Below are positions 53,444 through 63,127 of a DNA stretch of 64,000 bases, piece by piece. Within the stretch, counting starts at the first letter, position 1; every line of letters begins with the position of its first letter. Position numbers and translations under genes: made by a program. This DNA is from JAGNGI01 sp035448825 (GTDB taxonomy: Bacteria > Fidelibacterota > UBA2242): positions 38,430-102,429 of the forward strand of contig DAOTJS010000006.1 of assembly GCA_035448825.1 (NCBI GenBank), read 5' to 3'. Below the pieces are notes generated by a model. The model worked only from the letters and a program-made list of their open reading frames with translations, searched no databases and was not told the origin of the DNA.

Positions 53444-53948
53444 AAATCGAAAAGTCCTTTTTCTAATTTTTAATTGTTCGGCTATTTGATTCCAAAAAAG
53501 TGAAAAGGTTAAACTAGCTTTAGATTCTTGACTGTAATAATTTGTTAAGGTAAAACCCGAGTTCAGCGTAAAATATTAGATAGTTATAATAATCTGTCAA
53601 TGATAATTACCAGCCAGTCTTTGATAAAAAAATGGATAGAAAATTTATCAAGCGTCCATTCAGCCAAACTCTCAGGAGACATTGGTAGTCGTACCAATCG
53701 CATCAGTCGAGAACATCAGACTAATTTTACGCATATCGGTAGATTAATTTTTAACAACATTATATTGTTAAAAGTCCCTGTAATTTCCTGCGGTACTGTC
53801 CTCCCAACCAACTCGGTATTGAAAAGTAACGATATTGTCTTTTGAATAATTTTTCACGGAGGGGTTCCTAAAATTGGTGGGAATGTCTAATGAACCGTGT
53901 AAGAATTTTAACTGGGTTTAGGAAATCTTTGGAAGGCAGAAATCAGAT
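53444..53948. other. intergenic region between CorA and the TonB receptor
   Basis: 505 AT-rich bases. One plus-strand frame of 81 codons (53600-53845) has no ribosome site or family resemblance. The promoter for the TonB receptor should lie near its right-hand start, but no convincing hexamers were found. Nothing else is recognised. Confidence 0.4.
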
Positions 53949-54866
53949 TTACCACTTTTTCCGCTTCCAGATGGAAAAAAAGGCAATAACCGAGATTAAA
54001 GCCATTCCCATAATTGCCCAAAAAGAGGAAGGGCTATTTTTAGGCAATGGCAGATCAACGTTCATCGAAAAAATACTGACGATTAGCGTCGGCACCATAA
54101 TACCAATCGTAATAATTGTCAAGGTCTTCATCAAGACGTTGAGATTATTGCTGACAATCGAAGCGCGAGCATCCATTAAGCTGGCTAGAACGTTCGACTG
54201 GATTTCGGCTTGTTTAACACATTGAGTATTTTCGATTATAATATCATCAAGCAATTCGCATTCTTCCTGACTGAATCCGATTTTGACGGTATTGATTTTT
54301 AGTTTTTCAAGGAGAACGCCATTGGAATTGATGGCATTAAGATAATAGACTAAACTCTTTGCCAGACTAAACAAGTCTATTAGGTATTTATTTTCTAATG
54401 AAGTGTTTATTTTCTCTTGGAATTCATCTGTAACCATATTAATGGCTTTTAAATGCTCTAGGAAATGATAAATTGCTCGTAAAATCAGCTTGAGTAAAAT
54501 GTCCTGATTCGAGTTGACCCGATTAAAAATTTTCCCTTCGAATATCGGTATATCTTCCGATGCCACGATGATAATTTGATCTTTAAAAAGAAATACGCCG
54601 GTCGAAGTAACTTTGAAAAGAATATTTTCCTTAGCGGTGATACTGCGCGGTCGCTTGAAAATAAAAGCGATGTGGTTGGGTTCGTACTCCAGACGCGAGA
54701 GCTCATCGGGGTCGAGAGCGGAGTTTAGAGTATGCTCATCTATCATAAATTGATCAACCAACATTCTTTTTTCCGCTTCATCGGGATTAATAAAAACCAG
54801 AATGGAAGCATCCTCGCCCCCATTCAGTACAATTCGCTTGTCTAAGATTTTGTAATGATTGAGCAT
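53949..54866 (-). CDS. CorA-family divalent cation channel
   Basis: A 305-residue CorA-type protein. A soluble N-terminal domain (LNSALDPDELSRLEYEPNHI) precedes a long helix and two C-terminal membrane helices: LTIITIGIMVPTLIVSIFSM and FWAIMGMALISVIAFFSIW. The signature normally written YGMN appears as FSMN in VSIFSMNVDLPLP, so Gly of the selectivity loop is Ser. Magnesium transport is the usual role; the change could affect ion choice. Confidence 0.88.
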   Translation of the reverse strand: MLNHYKILDKRIVLNGGEDASILVFINPDEAEKRMLVDQFMIDEHTLNSALDPDELSRLEYEPNHIAFIFKRPRSITAKENILFKVTSTGVFLFKDQIIIVASEDIPIFEGKIFNRVNSNQDILLKLILRAIYHFLEHLKAINMVTDEFQEKINTSLENKYLIDLFSLAKSLVYYLNAINSNGVLLEKLKINTVKIGFSQEECELLDDIIIENTQCVKQAEIQSNVLASLMDARASIVSNNLNVLMKTLTIITIGIMVPTLIVSIFSMNVDLPLPKNSPSSFWAIMGMALISVIAFFSIWKRKKW

Positions 54867-55049
54867 TTTTACCTCTTGTCTGAAATCTGCTCGTTGATTC
54901 TTATGAAATATTCTTTTTAGAAATCAGGGCGAAGTTAAGCAATTATTGGCTAATAAAGAAAATTTTTTAAAATTTAATTTCTGCATTTGAAGTAAAACTG
55001 ACGAGTAAAATTAGTAGACGATGAACTTTCTACCGAACCGTACCGCGCT

Positions 55050-56450
55050 TTACTTACTCTCCGGTAATTTAAAATGAATATATCCTAGCGAGCGCCATAC
55101 TACCCAGAGAATAACCAGATAACCCAGCATAAGCGCCAGAGTTAACCAATATCCCCCGAGGGAGTTATGCCAGAAATTCATAGGAGCATTGAGTAAAATC
55201 AATAGCGGAAAACCCAGAAATAGAGCAAGCCCGCCACCGAGAGCCAAGTCTTCAGCAGACGGCGTTTGGAATTCCGGATCGGTGATCCGAATCAGCACTA
55301 AACCGGAATTTATCGTTCCAGTCATTTCACCGAAAATCCCAACCATCCGTTCAAAATGAAAGTCATCAAAAGCTCTTCGGGAAGTATAGCGAATTACAAA
55401 ATAGGTGGCAAATCCAGCTAGAATTGACATTACAGCAATCGGTAACCAATATTTACCGACAATTACAATATTGATGGCTACAATCGAACCGGTCACCAAG
55501 AAATCAACCGCCACACCGGAAATCCGATTCATCAAGCCATTATCAATCACGTAGCTTTTTTTAGTTAAATCAAGACATTTACGAACTAGCAAAGCAATCA
55601 GTAGAGCAATCACGAAGTGAAAAGACCAGATTGTGTCAACGAAATCCTTTAAACCATACGTGGTCATTAATTTAGTGACGAAATAAATTAACCCGTAGGT
55701 CATTGCATACACAATACTGATTAGACCAAGCTGGAAAGCCATCGGTTCAATGGCTTCCGGCGATAATGTCAACCAACCGGCGACTTCCGGTTTATTTTCT
55801 TTGACGACACCGGTTCGAATATCATTATTGATAGATTCAATTCCTTTAATGAGAGTCGTTTCGCGGTTCTTGATACCCCGGTTGACAATCGCCACCCCGG
55901 CAAAATAAGCAATCAAAAAACCAATGGCGGCAAAAGTCAAACCGATCATCCCGCCGCCTTCAAATCCGAATTTTTCCCAGCTGTGTCCCATAGTATAAGC
56001 TATTCCCGGACCCATACCGAATCCCAGCGGTACTAATAAACCCATTGCGGCTGGTAAGTCGGGAGAAACGGTATAGATTAATGCCAGAACTACCAATAGA
56101 CCGATCGCTCCCTGGACAATATAACAGGTCAATTCCGTAAAGCACTTACTGACCGGTCCTTTTCCGAATTTAGTCTTGGATTTTCCTAAACCAATTACAA
56201 TGAAAGTTAACGCCAGGAGATGGTAAACATATTGCCCCAGCCGGTTTTCGTCGAGGTATATCAATCCCAACACTTGCTGACTGAGCAGAAGGCCTAAAAA
56301 ACCGCCGATGATATTATTCGGGACTAAATATTTCTGAAAAAATGGAATGTAGCGTCGCGCGATCGTTCCCAGCACTAAGAAAGCCCCCAGAGCAGTAAAA
56401 TCTAAAATCATATCTTTGAAATTCAGAGTAAAATCCCAAGGAGTCATCAT
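55050..56450 (-). CDS. GltS-like sodium:glutamate symporter
   Basis: A 466-residue membrane protein with about ten helices in two inverted halves. GltS-type features are FLVLGTIARRYIPFFQKYLV, PNNIIGGFLGLLLSQQVLGL, LGFGMGPGIAYTMGHSWEKF and GMIGLTFAAIGFLIAYFAG in the first half, with a related GEMTGTINSGLVLIRITDPEF in the second. Substrate not provable from sequence. No regulator is adjacent. Confidence 0.85.
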   Translation of the reverse strand: MMTPWDFTLNFKDMILDFTALGAFLVLGTIARRYIPFFQKYLVPNNIIGGFLGLLLSQQVLGLIYLDENRLGQYVYHLLALTFIVIGLGKSKTKFGKGPVSKCFTELTCYIVQGAIGLLVVLALIYTVSPDLPAAMGLLVPLGFGMGPGIAYTMGHSWEKFGFEGGGMIGLTFAAIGFLIAYFAGVAIVNRGIKNRETTLIKGIESINNDIRTGVVKENKPEVAGWLTLSPEAIEPMAFQLGLISIVYAMTYGLIYFVTKLMTTYGLKDFVDTIWSFHFVIALLIALLVRKCLDLTKKSYVIDNGLMNRISGVAVDFLVTGSIVAINIVIVGKYWLPIAVMSILAGFATYFVIRYTSRRAFDDFHFERMVGIFGEMTGTINSGLVLIRITDPEFQTPSAEDLALGGGLALFLGFPLLILLNAPMNFWHNSLGGYWLTLALMLGYLVILWVVWRSLGYIHFKLPESK

Positions 56451-56683
56451 TTCCTCTTTTCATCATTTTAATAAACCGTCTCCTATACTTTTAATATAGT
56501 AATCTCGAATATTTTATAAAATCAATTTAAAATATTTTTGCTCTATAGGGACTGATTTTGATAATTTCTATTTCGTTTGACAAATTACTTTTACTAGAAA
56601 ATTATAAAATGATGATTAGGCCAATACATCCTAAAGAAAGTTCAACCCTCTTGGGCTTTAAAAAGTTATTACCTATAAAAAGA

Positions 56684-57391
56684 ATGAAGTACTATTCTCC
56701 GTTTCTAATAATTTTCATTTTTCTTACCGCCCTTTTATCTCCAGCCGCTGAAGTTGAAAAATATCAAGGTAAAATTGACCCGGGTAACGGTCAGATCTAT
56801 ACCTGTAGGGGAGAAATCATCCGTAATGATGGCAAAGTAACTAAAACTTCTTACTTTTATGACGAGAACGGCCAGATTCTTCTCAACGAAAAGGTGGTCT
56901 TCGACGAAAAAGGATACAAACTCATTAGCCTCGTATCCGAGGAACCGCGCTATGGTCGCATTCAGGAAATTCAGCGAAAAGGGAGTCAGTACATTGCCCG
57001 CTATTGCAAAAACAGCGGCGAGGAATTCCGCGAGCATATCATCAATGATCAGCCGTTGCTTTTGCATAGTTCTAATCTGCCGGTTTATCTGTCACAAAAT
57101 CTCAATTTAATTGGAGAAAGTGGCCACGTCTGCCGTTTGATTATAGTCCCCATGAAGATGGAAATCGAAATGATATTTAAAAACAAAGGAATAAAAAATA
57201 TTGACGGGCATCAATGCTATGAGATTCAAATGGATGCCGCCAATTTATTTTTAAAGCCACTAGTCAAAACTCATTATTTTTATTACGGTACGGAAGAGCC
57301 TCACTATTTATATCATTATATCGGCACGATTTCACTCACTGACCCCAGAGGCAATGATATTTGGGGTACAATTTCATTTACTTATGAATGA
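56684..57391 (+). CDS. secreted protein of unknown function
   Basis: A 235-residue protein starting at ATG 56684, which gives a good signal peptide (MKYYSPFLIIFIFLTALLSP). The frame extends 42 codons further upstream, but that part does not look like a signal sequence and lacks a ribosome site. The mature part is beta-rich (YQGKIDPGNGQIYTCRGEII; GIKNIDGHQCYEIQMDAANL), like DUF3108-type periplasmic proteins. It is convergent with folE. Confidence 0.6.
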   Translation: MKYYSPFLIIFIFLTALLSPAAEVEKYQGKIDPGNGQIYTCRGEIIRNDGKVTKTSYFYDENGQILLNEKVVFDEKGYKLISLVSEEPRYGRIQEIQRKGSQYIARYCKNSGEEFREHIINDQPLLLHSSNLPVYLSQNLNLIGESGHVCRLIIVPMKMEIEMIFKNKGIKNIDGHQCYEIQMDAANLFLKPLVKTHYFYYGTEEPHYLYHYIGTISLTDPRGNDIWGTISFTYE

Positions 57392-57420
57392 AACAAGCGC
57401 TAAGTAATTCGTTACGATTT

Positions 57421-57969
57421 TTACCGGCTAATCAATTTCAAGAATTCAGCCCGCGCCTGCGGTTCATCATGCAGTTCACCGAGCATAACGCTGGTAGTGA
57501 TATTGGAATTTTGTTTTTCGACGCCGCGCATTTGCATGCAAAGATGGCGCGCTTCAATGATGACGCCCACACCTTTTGGTTCGAGTGCTTCATTGAGGGC
57601 ATCAGCGATCTGCTGAGTCAGGCGTTCCTGAATCTGGAGCCGTTGCGAAAAAGCCGTAACAACGCGTGGAATTTTACTAAAGCCAATAATTTTACCATTG
57701 GGAATATAAGCGACGTGGGCTTTGCCGAAGAATGGCACCAGATGATGTTCGCAGAGGCTGAAGAAATCCAGGTCTTTGACGATGATCATCTGGTTATAAT
57801 CTTCGTAAACGAGTGATTCTTTGAGCATTTCAAGCACGTCCACTTTATAGCCTTGTGAAACGTGTTGCCAGAATTTGGCGACGCGCGCGGGCGTTTTCAG
57901 CAGTTCCGGCCGGTTGGGGTTTTCACCAATATTGACGAGTAAATTGCGGATGATTTCTTCAGTTTCCAT
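57421..57969 (-). CDS. folE: GTP cyclohydrolase I
   Basis: Forms dihydroneopterin triphosphate, the first step of tetrahydrofolate and pterin synthesis. The 182 residues show the zinc and active-site motif FFSLCEHHLVPFFGKAHVAY, then IPNGKIIGFSKIPRVVTAFS, QRLQIQERLTQQIADAL and HLCMQMRGVEKQNSNITTS. Length and motifs are normal for the type IA enzyme. Confidence 0.97.
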   Translation of the reverse strand: METEEIIRNLLVNIGENPNRPELLKTPARVAKFWQHVSQGYKVDVLEMLKESLVYEDYNQMIIVKDLDFFSLCEHHLVPFFGKAHVAYIPNGKIIGFSKIPRVVTAFSQRLQIQERLTQQIADALNEALEPKGVGVIIEARHLCMQMRGVEKQNSNITTSVMLGELHDEPQARAEFLKLISR

Positions 57970-58051
57970 ATAACCTCAGTTTAATGTTTATTCAGATTTT
58001 AATTGTTGTAATTTTTGCTCTAATTCAAATGATTTATTTTGACTTAGAATT

Positions 58052-58543
58052 TCACCATTGATCCAATTCACGTGTACTCCATCCATTGTTGGCCGACTCA
58101 TTCATATAGAAGGAGCGCGCCTGGGGATTCTCAATTCTTAGTAACAAGCGATAATGAGTCCAGGTTAATTCTGGGCGGATCGAATTACCCAATCTTATGA
58201 CACTTTTGCTATCTCCATTAGCAAGACTATCTGATAATTCTCGACGCACTGCGTCGAGAATTGGAAATAGGAGATAAAATTTGCGCATATACCACAAGTT
58301 ACTTGGATCAAATCCCCGACCGTATGCGACCGTTAGTTTTCTGGAAAGGTCGGCAATTAGTTGCTTCCCAAATTCCGCCCTTCTTTTACCTTTTTGTTCC
58401 TCATCAACGATAATCCGTCCGATATTCCAATAGACTTCAACCATGATAAAATTGACCGATCGGTAAGCTCTGGAACGGGCATCCTCTAAAATACTTCGGA
58501 TGTTATTGAAAATAGAATCGGAGACTTGAGATAAATTATTCAT
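58052..58543 (-). pseudogene. truncated DUF1016 (YhcG-like) N-terminal fragment
   Basis: A 163-codon frame covers the DUF1016 N-terminal domain: ARSRAYRSVNFIMVEVYWNI, GRIIVDEEQKGKRRAEFGKQ, DPSNLWYMRKFYLLFPILDA, and LTWTHYRLLLRIENPQARSF. Full proteins continue with a C-terminal PD-(D/E)xK nuclease of about 150 more residues; here a TGA follows WSTRELDQW. In the +1 frame the sequence goes on as VNWINGEILSQNKSFELEQK LQQLKSE and stop, which may be a scar of the deleted region. A 24-residue segment (DSLANGDSKSVIRLGNSIRP and flanks) also interrupts the usual LRRELSWTHYR. Probably inactive. Confidence 0.6.
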
Positions 58544-59181
58544 TTATTGTTTCTAGCCGAGGGACAAATATCATTCAAAACGCATTTGCTACACTGTGGG
58601 CGTCGGGCGATGCAAACCTGCCGACCGTGTTCGATCAGCAGATGCCCGAGCTTGGTCCACTGTTCTTGTGGAAATTGGCGCATCAAGTCCTGTTCGATTT
58701 TTTCCGGGTTGCTGTTTTTCGTTAGTCCGAGCAGATTCGCCAGACGCTTGACGTGGGTGTCAACAACGATAGCCGGTACTCCGAAAGCATCGCCGAGCAC
58801 CACATTAGCCGTTTTGCGTCCGACGCCTTCGAGTTGCAGGAGTTCCTCCATTGTTCCGGGGACTTCGCCGTTGAATTTCTCGACGACAGATTTCATCGCG
58901 GATTTAATGGCTTTGGCTTTGTTATTGTAAAAGCCGGTTGAGCGGATGTCGTTTTTCAGTTCTTCGAGGTCAGCATCGGCAAAGGCTTGCGCCGTCGGAT
59001 ATTTCTGGAAAAGAGCTGGCGTTACCATATTGACGCGTTTATCGGTGCATTGTGCCGATAGAATGGTGGCAATTAATAGCTCCCGCGGATTGGTATGATT
59101 CAAAGCGCACCGAGCGTCCGGATAGGCGGCGGAAAGGCGGGAGAAGATTTCTGGTGCGATTTCAGATTTATTAGTGATAAT
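58540..59181 (-). CDS. nth: endonuclease III, with a non-AUG start
   Basis: DNA glycosylase/AP lyase for oxidised pyrimidines. HhH motif LEGVGRKTANVVLG carries the catalytic Lys; VDTHVKRLANLLG carries the Asp; the [4Fe-4S] cysteines are in CIARRPQCSKCVLNDIC. The first usual start codon in frame is a TTG at 59103, but family resemblance begins about 20 codons earlier (SEIAPEIFSRLSAAYPDARC then ALNHTNPRELLIATILSAQC). No ATG, GTG or TTG lies there before a stop. AAGAGGAAA precedes ATT (59181) and ATC, so translation probably begins at one of these. Downstream it overlaps the DUF1016 fragment by 4 bases. Confidence 0.88.
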   Translation of the reverse strand: MITNKSEIAPEIFSRLSAAYPDARCALNHTNPRELLIATILSAQCTDKRVNMVTPALFQKYPTAQAFADADLEELKNDIRSTGFYNNKAKAIKSAMKSVVEKFNGEVPGTMEELLQLEGVGRKTANVVLGDAFGVPAIVVDTHVKRLANLLGLTKNSNPEKIEQDLMRQFPQEQWTKLGHLLIEHGRQVCIARRPQCSKCVLNDICPSARNNK

Positions 59182-59198
59182 TTTCCTCTTAGATTTAG

Positions 59199-59384
59199 TT
59201 ACATTAATTTTAGATGCTGAAAAATTTCAACAATTCCTTCGTATCATCCGAAATAGTCAGTAGATAAAGCTTCATCTGCAATAAACTTTAACTCTTCTTG
59301 AGTTAATTTTCTATCTAATTCCTGTTCGGCAACAGTCTGAACGTCCGCAATATTGATTGAATAGATTATTTTATCACTTCGCAT
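59199..59384 (-). CDS. 61-residue protein between the restriction enzyme and nth
   Basis: The frame MRSDKIIYSINIADVQTVAE, QELDRKLTQEELKFMQMKLY, LLTISDDTKELLKFFQHLKL M has a strong ribosome site (GGAGGTG, 6 bases before the ATG). It overlaps the end of the TdeIII-like gene by 11 bases, as in an operon. It is helical and acidic, with VAEQELDRKLTQEEL resembling an antitoxin or regulator helix, but no family is recognised. It could be a controller or accessory protein of the restriction system; that is a guess. Confidence 0.6.
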
Positions 59385-60420
59385 TTTGCTCACCTCCTTC
59401 TAAAAATGGTCTGATAATATCCAAACGATTTGTATTGATTTTACCATCAGGTGAGAATGGGCACTGAGCCAGTATTCTCTTTAAAGTTTTATCCTTTATT
59501 GAAAGATCATTCAAGTGGGGAAAATTTTGAATAATTTGTAATTCAGTAAACAAAAACCAATCGTGCAAAATTGCTTTACTTTTGGTAGCAATTTGTAAAA
59601 TAGGCTGGTTTATTATATCAAATTTATTCATGAAATCAGGTTTTGCAATTGAATTGATTATTGAGAGAATCAGTTCCATTGTTCCTGTTTCTCCAGAAAG
59701 AAAATTCCATAATTCATCAGCAAGTAATATCTCCTGTGGATGGAAATACTTTCTAAAATCTATAGAATATCCGAAATATCTTTCTTTATTTGATTTTGTT
59801 GGTTGTTTACTTGTCGGATCAAATGGAAATCCTAAGTAATAAGACACTTTTTTGCCTAAATATTTATTTCTAAGACCAGTTTTTGCCTGTAATATTTTTT
59901 CTTTTTCTACTTTAAAAACACCACTGTTCGGTTTTACCGTTTTTAACTCTATAGCAATTATTTCATTATCAGTCTCATAGAAAACATCGGCCGTAAAATT
60001 TGGTATGTGGCGATCTAATATTTCACCTTGATATTTAAGAATATTGTCTTCTGAAGAAACATCAGGCTGTCTTTGACCGTTTTTAAGTTCAGTAATAATA
60101 TCTGAAATTACTGTTTCTTGCCTACTACTTATAATTAGGTCCCGGAATTCTCTTTTTTCACCATTAGATAAAATATGTGATACTCGTTCAAAGAATGATT
60201 GACCAAGAGTTGTACTTAGCCCATGTAACCAACTACTAAGAGTTATCAAAAAAGGAACAGATTTTACCTTTCCCTCTAATTTAACGGAAAAAGCATTTAA
60301 GAAAGCTTCATGAAAAGGCGCATTTCTATTGTCCATTTCATTTTCTGGAAAAGTATCAAAGCGGGATTTGAGGGTTTTTATTACCTCAAAAGCAATTTTC
60401 TCAATTTTAGCATTTGTCAT
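59374..60420 (-). CDS. TdeIII-family type II restriction endonuclease
   Basis: A 348-residue PD-(D/E)xK enzyme. The core is FTADVFYETDNEIIAIELK: Asp145, Glu158 and Lys160, followed by TVKPNSGVFKVEKEKILQAK and YYLGFPFDPTSKQPTKSNKE. This IELKxVKPNSG...K..IL..K...GFPFDPTS arrangement is the TdeIII family. The ATG overlaps the stop of the upstream methyltransferase by four bases, so the two form one R-M unit. TdeIII itself cuts GGNCC; the specificity here is not proven. Confidence 0.85.
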   Translation of the reverse strand: MTNAKIEKIAFEVIKTLKSRFDTFPENEMDNRNAPFHEAFLNAFSVKLEGKVKSVPFLITLSSWLHGLSTTLGQSFFERVSHILSNGEKREFRDLIISSRQETVISDIITELKNGQRQPDVSSEDNILKYQGEILDRHIPNFTADVFYETDNEIIAIELKTVKPNSGVFKVEKEKILQAKTGLRNKYLGKKVSYYLGFPFDPTSKQPTKSNKERYFGYSIDFRKYFHPQEILLADELWNFLSGETGTMELILSIINSIAKPDFMNKFDIINQPILQIATKSKAILHDWFLFTELQIIQNFPHLNDLSIKDKTLKRILAQCPFSPDGKINTNRLDIIRPFLEGGEQNAK

Positions 60421-62027
60421 TGAACGTCCTTCAAATGAAAGATAATTTCTGAATAGGCACCTTTATCTTTTTCCGAACGATTTAAAACAGGCCTTTTATA
60501 ACAGTTGACGATTTTCATCCCGGATTTTTCGGCAATCATAGGATATAGGTTATATTTATCATTAGCCACAAGAAAAATACTATAATTGGGTTTTAAATAT
60601 CTCTTACAATTTATCAATACATCTGTAATACCCTGAACGTACGATTCTCGAGCTTCTATTCCTTTCCCTTTAAATAAAGGACCAATTTCTAATTCGTCAT
60701 TTCTCTCAAAGCCAAATAAATCGTAGGCGTAGGCATGTTGTTCATGATAATTGATAAGACCGACGTATGGTGGACTTGAAAAAATGCCGTCTATTTTTTT
60801 TCTCTGTACTAAATCCGACAATTCTTTATTCTTGCTTTGTAGTTTTTCAATTATATCTATGTTTCTTGAATCGCCCACAAGACAGTATTGGAAGGTATTG
60901 GTTCTTAATTTGTTAAAAGTTGCCAATCTCACCAAAGTATCCTTACTATATCTTTCCCACCAATTAAGTATGGTAAAAAGTGGTTTGCATATTTTACCAT
61001 GCTTGGCACAATAATAAGGTGTTGCTACCGGTTCAATTAAGGTCACTAAATCAGCGTGGGTCGTAGCGCGGCAGGAGCGAATTGTTCTACTGAATATAAC
61101 ACTGATTATCTTTTTTATTTCTGAATCCTGGATTAATTTAATTTGTTCAAAAACAAAATCCATTTCTTCTCGAATCGGCTGAAGGTACCACTTTTCAATG
61201 AAATTATTTTCAGTATCCTGTTTTAATTTGACGCCATATTTTTTTACTAAATCCCAGTAGATTGGTAGAAATTCATCCGATTTAGTTTTTCCGTAATTAT
61301 CCTCATTGATTTCTTTACGTCTGACCTTTTGTTTATATTCAGGTGAAGGGAAATATCTATTATTAAATTCATTGAGTTTTTCAGTCAGTTCAACATCAAA
61401 CTGCAGAATATTTCTCTTCGAGTTAAAAACCCGGAGTGATCGTGTTATTTTCGTAATTTCTGACTGTAGAGAGAACAAATCATACTTTTTAACTTTTACA
61501 TTACTGATCAAGGCATTAAAAGCAGAAACATCAACTCCTATAGCGTGCATTCCTAATTCATTGGCTTGAACTAAAGTGGTTCCACTTCCGCAGAATGGAT
61601 CAAGGATTATGTCGCCTTTGTTAAAAAAAACTTCTGTCTTAAACTCGTCAATATGATCATCAAGAAAATATTCTACTAGTTGGGGAATAAATTTCCCTTT
61701 GTATGGGTGAAGCCGATGAACGTGTTTGGTGGTATCGGCCTCTTTTAAGAAATCAAAACTCAAATGCCAATTTAAATCCTCTCCTAACTGATTTTTCCAA
61801 TTAATTTCACGCTTACCCCAGAACGAGTCGTAATAGTTTTTCAGCTCGGAAATGTCAACGTAAATCGAGCCATTATTACTGGTTTTATTTATTTTTCCAT
61901 AGTTAATTAAATAGGTGATGTTAGATTCGGTGACTTTTTTGTTTAAGTAATCACTTGCCCAACGGCTGGCATCTTTTAGCGAAAGAATATTATTTTGGTT
62001 TTTAAATAATGTTTCCATTTCACCCAT
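60417..62027 (-). CDS. N4-cytosine (or N6-adenine) DNA methyltransferase
   Basis: A 536-residue methyltransferase. The SAM-binding motif ILDPFCGSGTTLVQANELGM is at about 141-160 and the catalytic motif is SPPY (KKIDGIFSSPPYVGLINYHE, near 420). SPPY is typical of N4-cytosine enzymes. An N-terminal helix-turn-helix-like region (LKDASRWASDYLNKKVTESN) precedes the HRLHPYKGKFIPQLVEYFL motif common in this group. It presumably protects DNA from the TdeIII-like enzyme directly downstream. METLF at residue 4 is an alternative start. Confidence 0.9.
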   Translation of the reverse strand: MGEMETLFKNQNNILSLKDASRWASDYLNKKVTESNITYLINYGKINKTSNNGSIYVDISELKNYYDSFWGKREINWKNQLGEDLNWHLSFDFLKEADTTKHVHRLHPYKGKFIPQLVEYFLDDHIDEFKTEVFFNKGDIILDPFCGSGTTLVQANELGMHAIGVDVSAFNALISNVKVKKYDLFSLQSEITKITRSLRVFNSKRNILQFDVELTEKLNEFNNRYFPSPEYKQKVRRKEINEDNYGKTKSDEFLPIYWDLVKKYGVKLKQDTENNFIEKWYLQPIREEMDFVFEQIKLIQDSEIKKIISVIFSRTIRSCRATTHADLVTLIEPVATPYYCAKHGKICKPLFTILNWWERYSKDTLVRLATFNKLRTNTFQYCLVGDSRNIDIIEKLQSKNKELSDLVQRKKIDGIFSSPPYVGLINYHEQHAYAYDLFGFERNDELEIGPLFKGKGIEARESYVQGITDVLINCKRYLKPNYSIFLVANDKYNLYPMIAEKSGMKIVNCYKRPVLNRSEKDKGAYSEIIFHLKDVQ

Positions 62028-62101
62028 TATAATTCACCTTTTCCACCCTTGTAATTTGCCTTTTTCGGAGGGGGAACAAGGGCTTTTCAGATCTAAAACT
62101 G

Positions 62102-63127
62102 TCATTTTCCGATGTTTTGTGACTGACATACTTTACATAAATCATGTTTATAAATTTCTTCTTCTGATTCAGTGTTTTCGAAAAGAGATAGATCACTCTT
62201 AATTACGGTTTCAGGAATAAAAATATTCGGGTGGAGCTTTATTTTGGAATATTCTATTTCCTTAATGTTATCGGGAATTACAAAATATTTTGTTAACTCT
62301 ACCCAATCTTTATCTCTAATTGTGATTGGCTCTCCTAGGAAAAAACTTAACCAAATTCCATTGATTTTAGAACATAATTCTTCCTGTACAAGTTTTTTTT
62401 GAGTAATGGTTATATAGTTCTCATCTATATCAAAGCCAATATACTTTCGACCAAGTCGTTTAGCCGCAATTGCTGTCGTCCCTGTGCCTACAAAAGGATC
62501 GAGCACAATGTCACCTTCATCGGAGGACATTAATATTATTCTTTCTAATAAATGAACCGGTAACTGACAGGGATGTTCATCTCTATATTTATTATGTTTT
62601 AGGCGATGAATATCGGTCCACACATCAGAAACTAAAGGACCAAAGGGGTGTAAACCAGCCTTTTTGCCGCCATAATCTTTTAAGAGATACCCGCATTTTC
62701 TGCATCGTTTATGGGGGTAGCGAATTTCGAAAAACTTATTTTTCTTTAGGTCTTTTGCGTAATATAAAATACCATAATGAGAAGGTTGTAAACTTTGACC
62801 CATTGGGGCAGTTGGTGCATCCCAGGCAATCCAATGTTTGAAATAAGCAATTTCATTTAAAAAACTTGCATAGTATGTTAACCACTTGGGTATATTGTGC
62901 ACAAATATAGAACCCGCAGGTTTTGTAATTCTAACCATTTCAAATATCCACCGTTTGCACCAATCCAAATATGCCTGAACCTCTTTATTGTCCCGATACC
63001 CATTATATTTCTTACCTAAATTAAAAGGCGGGTCTGCGAAAGTTACATCAACACTGTTATCGGGGATGTTTTTGAATAATTCAATACAATCGCCTTGAAT
63101 TATCTGATTGTAATATTTCTCAAACAT
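62102..63127 (-). CDS. beta-class DNA adenine/cytosine methyltransferase
   Basis: A 341-residue site-specific methyltransferase. The catalytic DPPF is at 32-35 (VDVTFADPPFNLGKKYNGYR) and the SAM-binding motif DPFVGTGTTAIAAKRLGRKY lies near 210-229, so motif IV precedes motif I (beta order). CRKCGYLLKDYGGKKAG holds a CxxC and VWTDIHRLKHNKYRDEHPC the target-region motif. DPPF is most often N6-adenine. It overlaps the upstream restriction enzyme stop by 8 bases. Confidence 0.92.
   Translation of the reverse strand: MFEKYYNQIIQGDCIELFKNIPDNSVDVTFADPPFNLGKKYNGYRDNKEVQAYLDWCKRWIFEMVRITKPAGSIFVHNIPKWLTYYASFLNEIAYFKHWIAWDAPTAPMGQSLQPSHYGILYYAKDLKKNKFFEIRYPHKRCRKCGYLLKDYGGKKAGLHPFGPLVSDVWTDIHRLKHNKYRDEHPCQLPVHLLERIILMSSDEGDIVLDPFVGTGTTAIAAKRLGRKYIGFDIDENYITITQKKLVQEELCSKINGIWLSFFLGEPITIRDKDWVELTKYFVIPDNIKEIEYSKIKLHPNIFIPETVIKSDLSLFENTESEEEIYKHDLCKVCQSQNIGK

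Noticed and set aside
53600..53845. 81-codon plus-strand ORF between CorA and the TonB receptor
   Set aside because: No ribosome site or recognisable sequence, and it ends in an AT-rich stretch.
59199..59384. Toxin-antitoxin pair formed by the 61-residue protein
   Set aside because: No small partner gene adjoins it; the neighbours are a restriction enzyme and nth.
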